In this document: positions 30,773 through 36,225 of the stretch, in pieces
How the letters are laid out: the number at the start of each line of letters is the position of its first letter
Position numbering within the stretch: position 1 is the stretch's first letter
From: Flavobacteriales bacterium
Lineage (GTDB): Bacteria; Bacteroidota; Bacteroidia; Flavobacteriales_F; PHOS-HE28
Direction: 5' to 3'
NCBI GenBank assembly: GCA_019912395.1
Contig: JAIOIH010000012.1
Span: 1 to 36,225, forward strand
Length of the DNA stretch: 36,225 bases
Made by a program: the position numbers and the translations under genes
Notes under the pieces: model-generated
Databases searched by the model: none
What the model was told of the DNA's origin: nothing
The model's input: the letters and a program-made list of their open reading frames with translations, nothing else

Positions 30773-31291
30773 AAGAGCGGGGAGGGGGATTTTGAAAGTG
30801 AAGGAACCGATCTACTCCGCAAACGACCGAAGCTGACCAAATGACCGCCTAAAAACAGGCCACCGTTCCGAGAAATGACGCGCAAAGGTACTGATCCTCA
30901 TCGAATTGGCCGGGGACGCATGCGCCCGAACCTCTTGTACGCCCCGTCAATGCTGGGGTATTTGCTTGGAAGTCCCCGCACGGTCATCGCCGCGAGATCC
31001 TGCGTTGGACGTTAGCTGTGAGCGTCCCATCGCAGGGTCCGCTTAGCATCGGGATACCGGTTGGCGTGACCCTGCAGGGACTTTCAGAGCAAGCGCGAGA
31101 AGCGCAAGGCCCAGCGGAATGCCAGGAGCAGCGATTCATAGAGGCCCCTGTTGGAGAGCGACTACATGCTGCCATCGGCACGCAAACTCGCAACGCCCCC
31201 AATTGCTTGCCCGGGATTCAATTGTCCGTTGTCAGGAAGGACCCTGCCGGTGACGTGGCCGTTCGCTTGCCGGTGCGCAATAACAACCTTC
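30773..31291. other. 519-bp spacer: symporter promoter and no intact gene
   Basis: The left part is the leader and promoter of the symporter operon. From about 30900 to 31291 no convincing gene is present. On the minus strand, 31084-31161 reads SLSNRGLYESLLLAFRWALR between stop codons, faintly like the N-terminus of a MacB/FtsX-type permease, and may be a gene remnant. No RNA gene is recognised. Confidence 0.45.
30883..30890 (-). promoter_or_regulatory. -7 promoter box of the symporter-racemase operon
   Basis: On the minus strand TACCTTTGC fits TAnnTTTG exactly. The ~110-nt leader contains a small GCCT/AGGC hairpin. No -33 TTG at the usual distance. Confidence 0.5.
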
Positions 31292-34015
31292 TCATTTAAT
31301 CAGCAGCTGACCCCTTCGTTCGGCACTACCATCCAAGGCCCGGAGGCCCACCATGTACATGCCGGCTTCCAGGCTTTGAAGATCCAGTGGCAATCGGCTC
31401 CCACCTGGACCAACCGCCCGGATCTCATTGAATACTAACTTTCCAATGGCATCATGCACGGTCAAATTGAATTGTCCTTTCAGGTCCTCCGGTAGAGTTA
31501 TTTCAATAATTCCATTGCCCGGATTCGGAAAGATCAATAGCGCTGAACCGTTCTCATCAGCATTTGCATGCTCTTCCACCCCCACACCACTGCCATGTCT
31601 TAGATCGGCGTAGAAAGCTTCCATTGTGCCCGGCTGCATGGTGGCGTAGGTGAGGTAACAATACGGATTGGTAGTGGATGGGCAGGCGAAAGGATAGGCC
31701 GAAGTGCTCATGGAGGAACCTGCCATATAAAGCTGCCCGGCAACGGGGGCCACGATCATATGCGGACTTTCATTCCCCACACCACCCATGTAAGTTCCAT
31801 GGCGCAGCTCATCTTGGGGGGTGAAGGAAAAGACCATGGCATCCGATGAAGCACCGATGCCAGCGTTGCCATTCACGTCTTGGTAATATACTCCGTCCAT
31901 TTGGGCCAATGGGATGATTTCGGATTCAGTAGAACCTGCCACCCATACATTGCCCCCCTCGTCCCAGTCCAATGCGAGTACTACATCAACACCACTGCCG
32001 CCAAGTAAAGTGGTCCAGCGCAAACGATGGTCTGATAGTGAGAACCTGGCCACAAAACCGTCCTGCCATGCTGCCGGTGCAGTTAGAGGGTACTGAGCTT
32101 GGCCCCCGCTCGCGCAAGACGGGAATCCCGGACCTGATGGTGGTTGACAGTCATTGGCCGCATATCCAATAGAGCTATAACCTCCTGCGAGGCCACCGAG
32201 ATAGAGCTGATTCGTAACCGGATTTATGGATATGTCCCAAGCGGCATCCTCATGATCGCCACCAAAGTATGTGGACCAAAAAAGCGAGCCGTTGTCTTCA
32301 AACCCGGCAATGAAAGCATCGAAATTAAAGTTATAATAGCCATTGTTCAGGTCCTCTTGAAAATAGGAGCCGGATAGGTTGCACAATGGAAAGTTGCCTG
32401 AGGTAGGGGGCTGGCAGTTGTCATAGGCCGTTGACCTGGAGCTCTCGGTGTATCCGGTAATGTAGACCCTGCCGGTAGAGTGTATTGCCAATTTGGAGCC
32501 ATGATCGTACCTGCTGCCGCCAAATAAGGTACTATACACCAATTGTTTCTGAGAATTGAAGCGCGCCAGGAAGATATCCCCGCCTCCTGCATTGGCCGTT
32601 TGCTGATATGCCTGCGGCCCGAGTTGATTGCACATGGGAAAGGTGCCATCGGTGCCATTGCAGGTGAATTGTATATTGGGCTCAGGTGCTGGGTATCCCA
32701 ACGTACTTCCAAGTATGTACAGGTCTCCCTGTGGGCTTTGGCGGACGCACGTAGCCCGTCCGATGCCATCGCCGAAGTAGGTGACCCATTGCGGCACGCC
32801 GGGAGGGTTACTTGTTCTCGATAGTTGTGCGATGTAACAGTTCCGGGATTGAGAACTATTGTCGATGAACGCTCCACCGCCCGGATTGGTGACGAGCAAG
32901 TTGCTACTGGTAGTCATACCGAACAAGAACACGGAATTACCATCCGATGAGAGCGCCACGCTGCTGCCATCATCGGCTCCGTTACCACCGAAAAGGGTGG
33001 TGTAGATCCTCGAGTATTGCCAATCGAACTCGGACAAATAGGCCATGCGTGAGCCTTGGAATTGACCAGCCACGACATTATATACTGGAAAAAGCGGACT
33101 ATAAGTGGTGCCCGCCACCAATAAGCCTCCGCCGGGCAGAACCGTTCCATCATTGGACCAGTCGTCGGCTGTGTTGCCATAGAACGTATTCCACTTAGGC
33201 GGTACGGTCGCACCGGCAGCATCGGCATCGCCCATGGCACTTATGTCGATGATCAACGGATAGTCAGGGTTGTAGCTCACCGGCTGAAAGTTCACTTCCG
33301 CGCTGCTTTCGTCCAGCTGGTAGGCCAATTGAGCATTCACCAGCACCAAGTTGCCGCCGATCTCCTGATAGCAGAGGCCCTTTGGCAGCACGATGTTGCG
33401 CCCATCGATGAAAGGCTTCAGGTAGCCGAAGGCATCCATTATCAAACTATCCTGGCCCATGAATTTCATCCGCAAGTCGGTCGGATTCGCTCCGGGACGC
33501 ATTACCATATATAGCTTTGGACCCCACTTGTTGCTATACACGTGTACGTCAATGAAAGGATACACATCGCGGTATATCACGCGCCGGTAGCTCGTTTGCC
33601 CCATCATGGGACTTGCAAGATGGCCAAACACGAAGTTGTACTTGTCCGGGAGCGGCTCGTACAGGCTGATCGAGCTTGAAGGGTTCAGATGTTCCCCGAT
33701 GAACTTGATCTCGAATTTCACGATGGTATCCTGCGTTTCCGGAATGGTATCACGCGTATCCAAGGTAATCGCAAGGGTGTTGTCCTTCTCCATGAACATC
33801 TGCGGGAAGTATTGCATACTGTACGCCGTCACTCTGGAGGCAGGTTCCCTCTCGGAATTCAGTAGTTGGCCTTTATTGTAAATGAAACAACCGTTTGGCG
33901 ATGGCGCTTCTCCTTTGAAGTCCAAAGGGATATACGCCGACACTTGGGCAATGGCGGCAGTGGTGAACATGATCGCCGCAAACTGGATCAACCCGAACCG
34001 TAGAATGCTTTTCAT
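31292..34015 (-). CDS. Large T9SS-exported SBBP-repeat beta-propeller protein
   Basis: 907 residues. The signal peptide (MKSILRFGLIQFAAIMF to about IAQ) is followed by a conserved N-terminal region (~25-250; FIYNKGQLL, YRRVIYRDVYPFIDVHVY) found before SBBP repeats. At least seven propeller repeats come next, each of the form W/Y-x-T-x-FGG...D......G.VY..G.T (for example YSTLFGGSRYDHGSKLAI, WSTYFGGDHEDAAWDIS, WTTLLGGSGVDVVLAL). The C-terminal ~80 residues are a type A T9SS sorting domain (IFPNPGNG; LEAGMYMVGL). It is secreted and probably surface-attached; ligand unknown. ATG 34015 is chosen for the signal peptide. Confidence 0.9.
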   Translation of the reverse strand: MKSILRFGLIQFAAIMFTTAAIAQVSAYIPLDFKGEAPSPNGCFIYNKGQLLNSEREPASRVTAYSMQYFPQMFMEKDNTLAITLDTRDTIPETQDTIVKFEIKFIGEHLNPSSSISLYEPLPDKYNFVFGHLASPMMGQTSYRRVIYRDVYPFIDVHVYSNKWGPKLYMVMRPGANPTDLRMKFMGQDSLIMDAFGYLKPFIDGRNIVLPKGLCYQEIGGNLVLVNAQLAYQLDESSAEVNFQPVSYNPDYPLIIDISAMGDADAAGATVPPKWNTFYGNTADDWSNDGTVLPGGGLLVAGTTYSPLFPVYNVVAGQFQGSRMAYLSEFDWQYSRIYTTLFGGNGADDGSSVALSSDGNSVFLFGMTTSSNLLVTNPGGGAFIDNSSQSRNCYIAQLSRTSNPPGVPQWVTYFGDGIGRATCVRQSPQGDLYILGSTLGYPAPEPNIQFTCNGTDGTFPMCNQLGPQAYQQTANAGGGDIFLARFNSQKQLVYSTLFGGSRYDHGSKLAIHSTGRVYITGYTESSRSTAYDNCQPPTSGNFPLCNLSGSYFQEDLNNGYYNFNFDAFIAGFEDNGSLFWSTYFGGDHEDAAWDISINPVTNQLYLGGLAGGYSSIGYAANDCQPPSGPGFPSCASGGQAQYPLTAPAAWQDGFVARFSLSDHRLRWTTLLGGSGVDVVLALDWDEGGNVWVAGSTESEIIPLAQMDGVYYQDVNGNAGIGASSDAMVFSFTPQDELRHGTYMGGVGNESPHMIVAPVAGQLYMAGSSMSTSAYPFACPSTTNPYCYLTYATMQPGTMEAFYADLRHGSGVGVEEHANADENGSALLIFPNPGNGIIEITLPEDLKGQFNLTVHDAIGKLVFNEIRAVGPGGSRLPLDLQSLEAGMYMVGLRALDGSAERRGQLLIK

Positions 34016-34041
34016 GGTCTGTGTGGTTTTTTGGAAACGGA

Positions 34042-34049
34042 GCAATGTA
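34042..34049 (-). promoter_or_regulatory. Possible -7 box of the SBBP gene
   Basis: TACATTGC on the minus strand, 26 nt before the ATG, with TTTTTGG about 14 nt further upstream. Approximate match only. Confidence 0.3.
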
Positions 34050-34094
34050 TGGTCACTTTTTGCCAAAAACACTTCCAGAAAATGGATTTTTTAT

Positions 34095-34109
34095 CCACCG
34101 GGTGGATTT
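34095..34109. promoter_or_regulatory. T-flanked palindrome between two T9SS genes
   Basis: TCCACC-G-GGTGGA forms a perfect short palindrome with TTTTTT on both sides of the plus strand. It could be an operator or, read on the plus strand, a small terminator; both neighbours run on the minus strand. Confidence 0.4.
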
Positions 34110-34203
34110 TTTCCGACGGGAAACTTTAGAGTGACAAACATCAGAGGAGCATCAAACCGGGAACCTTGACCGGTACCGCAAATGCAAATGAATAGACTGC
34201 GGA

Positions 34204-35604
34204 TCAATGCACGATCACCCTGCCTGTGAGGTAAGTGGCACCATCGCTACCGCTAATACGCACGAGGTAGATACCCGGTACTCTGGCTTGAAGCTCAACG
34301 GAAATGCTGCCTGTGCCCGGTGCCCTTGCCTTCGCCATCAAATCGACCTCATTGCCAAGCGCATCATACACCACTACTTGCTGTGCCTTGAACCCTGCGG
34401 GCAGGTCCACTTGAAAAGTGCCATAATTCGGGTTGGGGTGGATGTGCAAGCGGCGATCATCGGTCCACTCCGGCTCGCCGATCCCTACGGGCAAGGACAG
34501 GCAGGTATCAAAACCCTGGGAAATGTCATAAAGGGCAAGCACTCCCAACGGAACTCCGTCAACGACCAAGTCGGGATAGTTGGGTGCCACGTAAAGACCG
34601 CCCGGCACGCCAGCGATCGCGTTCATGGCAGCGGTCAAATTCTTTCCGAACAAGCAGATCTGGCCGGGGGTGTACATGGCCAAGGTGTAAAAGTCACTGG
34701 AACCCGGCAACAGCATGTAACCACTGAAAAAAAGCTTACCATCGAACACGTCCATATCAAAAACCTGGGTGGCGCATTGCACCCCCGGTATCGGGTCACT
34801 CCAGTTCTCCCCATCCCAGATCATGATGCCGCTACCAGGGTTGCCCCAGCCCGCATAGAATTCGCCCCCCACGAAAAGTTTGCCGTCGTACACCTTCATA
34901 TCATTCACCCATGAGTCGCCAAGAATGCCCGATCCCATCGGGCGCAGCGAATCATTGAGCAGAACACCTATTTCATTCAGGTCCGGAAAATCACCGTTGA
35001 TATTCCCGCCAAAAATGTACTGGCCTTGGTATTTGGCAAGCGCTGAGTAGTGTTTATATCCACTATTGTCCGGGTAAACACAAAGATCCTCCCATTCCCC
35101 ATTGCGGTAACGGGCTATGGAGTTGGAAGGTATGCCTCCCATTTCCGTGAAGCCGCCGGCCATGGTCCAACCATCTTCATTGGCCAACATCCCTGCGGCA
35201 TTGCCATTGCCCCCCAAGCCGCCGATGCTTTTCCATTCGCTGCCATTCCACAAGGCGATGCGCTTTGTGTTGGGTACGCCCACCAATGTATTGAAGGCTC
35301 CTGAGATCATCACGCTATCGTTCCGCAAATAGGCATCCATCACACTCCATGCAAACACGTTCTCCACACCTTCCCCCATTGGGTGCCATTGGCCATCTTC
35401 CAGAAAAGTGGTGCCGTTCACCACCTGCCCACCAGCTTCAAGAAAGCGACCGAAGGCATAGAGGCGGTCATTGAGGCTATCGTAACATAGCGTGCTCACA
35501 TATTCATTGGGTCCATCGGTCATTCCTGTCCATTGTGCCTGAGCAGCGGGCATGCCTGATACCAGTCCAATGAGGGTAATGGCCCAGATTTTTGTAGCGT
35601 GCAT
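34204..35604 (-). CDS. T9SS-exported propeller-like surface protein
   Basis: 466 residues. The signal peptide (MHATKIWAITLIGLVSGM...AQAQ) is followed by kelch-like repeats of the form ALWNGSEWKSIGG...GWTMAGGFTEMGG and IMIWDGENWSDPI...KLFFSGY, suggesting a propeller. A type A sorting domain follows (IHPNPNYGTFQVDLP at about 390; VPGIYLVRISG at about 445). It starts 13 nt after the small lipoprotein gene and is probably co-transcribed. An unusual Shine-Dalgarno-like TAGGAGAAAC precedes the ATG. Confidence 0.88.
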   Translation of the reverse strand: MHATKIWAITLIGLVSGMPAAQAQWTGMTDGPNEYVSTLCYDSLNDRLYAFGRFLEAGGQVVNGTTFLEDGQWHPMGEGVENVFAWSVMDAYLRNDSVMISGAFNTLVGVPNTKRIALWNGSEWKSIGGLGGNGNAAGMLANEDGWTMAGGFTEMGGIPSNSIARYRNGEWEDLCVYPDNSGYKHYSALAKYQGQYIFGGNINGDFPDLNEIGVLLNDSLRPMGSGILGDSWVNDMKVYDGKLFVGGEFYAGWGNPGSGIMIWDGENWSDPIPGVQCATQVFDMDVFDGKLFFSGYMLLPGSSDFYTLAMYTPGQICLFGKNLTAAMNAIAGVPGGLYVAPNYPDLVVDGVPLGVLALYDISQGFDTCLSLPVGIGEPEWTDDRRLHIHPNPNYGTFQVDLPAGFKAQQVVVYDALGNEVDLMAKARAPGTGSISVELQARVPGIYLVRISGSDGATYLTGRVIVH

Positions 35605-35617
35605 GTTTCTCCTATAG

Positions 35618-35989
35618 CTACGGCAAGTGGGCGCATCCGACATGCGCCGTGATGGTCCGTGTGAGAATATCACCCTCTGCCCTCACGATGATGACGGCAG
35701 AGTCCTGGCCCAACGGGCAGGCACTTATGCGGGGTTCTTCTTTTTCCCCAAGAACGACATGATACCCTGCTGTCCATCCTGCAACGGTATCAACAATCGC
35801 ATCGCCGCTCGTCCAAGTATAATTGATGTGGCCGAACATAGTATCCCGGTGCATTGCTCCTTGGCCGTCGTAGTACTCAATCGCGCATCCTTTGCAGTAT
35901 GCGGAGAGATTCACAGGCAGGCGTACCTCGTCCTTCTTACACGATAGTAGAGAAGCGGTCAAGAAGAGCAAAAACAGGGGGTATTTCAT
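35618..35989 (-). CDS. Small lipoprotein, unknown function
   Basis: 123 residues. The signal peptide MKYPLFLLFLTASLLSC is followed directly by KKDE, a classical lipobox. The mature part has Cys pairs (AYCKGCAIEYYD; SACPLG; HVGC) and a beta-rich look. No family recognised. ATG 35989 is chosen for the signal peptide. It leads a two-gene unit with the T9SS protein downstream, so it may anchor or assist it. A CATCTTTG promoter-like box lies at 36011-36018 (minus). Confidence 0.75.
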   Translation of the reverse strand: MKYPLFLLFLTASLLSCKKDEVRLPVNLSAYCKGCAIEYYDGQGAMHRDTMFGHINYTWTSGDAIVDTVAGWTAGYHVVLGEKEEPRISACPLGQDSAVIIVRAEGDILTRTITAHVGCAHLP

Positions 35990-36162
35990 TTCGTTCGACG
36001 GGAGGATGGGCAAAGATGCATCGTCGCCCTTCTGGCATTTTGCACGGCAGTCAGCATTCTCGTATTTGGTAAAGTTAGGCTTAGGGGTGGTTCGAAGAAC
36101 CTGTTGACAACTTGATGCCTGATGATCTTGACAATGTGGGGTGTGATCGATCTCTTTGAGGC

Positions 36163-36225
36163 ATGAACAAGAAGCGTCCCACTGCCGGTCTTTTCGATGT
36201 GCATCACAAGCAAGCCAAGCTGGCC
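36163..36225 (+). CDS. Probable transposase N-terminus (partial, runs off the edge)
   Basis: 21 codons, MNKKRPTAGLFDVHHKQAKL and A, reaching the window end. The GLFD...KL pattern resembles the first residues of IS5-type DDE transposases, but with so little sequence the call is tentative. If right, the left end of the element lies between about 36070 and 36162; a GGTTCGAAGAACC palindrome at about 36091-36103 might be part of it. Confidence 0.4.
   Translation, partial: MNKKRPTAGLFDVHHKQAKLA

Noticed and set aside
30984-31202. 72-codon minus-strand ORF in the long spacer
   Set aside because: No homology, Cys/Ser/Arg-rich composition of a random frame, no start context.
36091-36103. GGTTCGAAGAACC as part of a tRNA T-arm
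   Set aside because: No acceptor, D or anticodon arms can be built around it; more likely part of the insertion-sequence end.

Overview
The window looks like a chromosomal segment of a high-GC member of the Bacteroidota, most likely an uncultured Flavobacteriales-type lineage. Four things point there: gliding/type IX secretion genes (gldE, gldD); three secreted proteins ending in type IX secretion (T9SS) sorting domains; the conserved block mutY / HU / TPR protein / 30-residue COX24-type basic protein / rng; and several start codons preceded by the Bacteroidota -7 promoter box TAnnTTTG or its variant TAnnTTCG. No rRNA, tRNA or CRISPR array was seen.

Layout. 0.2-3.5 kb: a BatA-type membrane protein translationally coupled to a dihydroorotase-family protein whose first metal-binding histidine is replaced by Arg. 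3.5-4.6 kb: heme A synthase, tail-to-tail with gldD. 4.5-10.6 kb (minus strand): the gldD-gldE-ssb-mutY block, interrupted between ssb and mutY by a two-gene cassette for secreted proteins; a remnant of a mutY 3' end lies on the far side of the cassette. 10.6-13.2 kb (plus): HU, TPR protein, 30-aa basic protein and RNase G. 13.2-14.6 kb: recX, with a second copy of its 5' end 791 bp upstream; the mntA-hepT toxin-antitoxin pair sits between the two copies. 14.6-17.7 kb (plus): prfB, arsC, fumC. 17.85-18.43 kb: an intact small antitoxin-like ORF followed by a frameshifted Doc/Fic toxin. 18.5-24.1 kb: a DUF983 protein, a Crp/Fnr regulator and a minus-strand sulfur-trafficking cluster (TauE/SafE transporter, CstB-like persulfide dioxygenase-rhodanese, DUF6132, rhodanese, small membrane protein, SDR, thioredoxin). 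24.2-25.4 kb: RNase D. 25.5-30.8 kb (minus): a tightly packed operon of sodium symporter, GNAT acetyltransferase, M20 amidohydrolase, alanine racemase and a second PLP racemase. 31.3-36.0 kb (minus): two large T9SS-exported beta-propeller-like proteins and a small lipoprotein. The right edge enters what is probably an insertion sequence.

The most striking pattern is that two unrelated cargo modules (the secreted-protein pair at mutY and MntA/HepT at recX) sit against housekeeping genes and are each bracketed by direct repeats made from one end of that host gene. The host gene stays intact and a diverged fragment is left on the other side. This suggests insertion by recombination with foreign DNA that carried its own copy of the gene end. 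Spacers also hold several families of short-period repeats, including three arrays of exactly four GACAAC-type heptamers.
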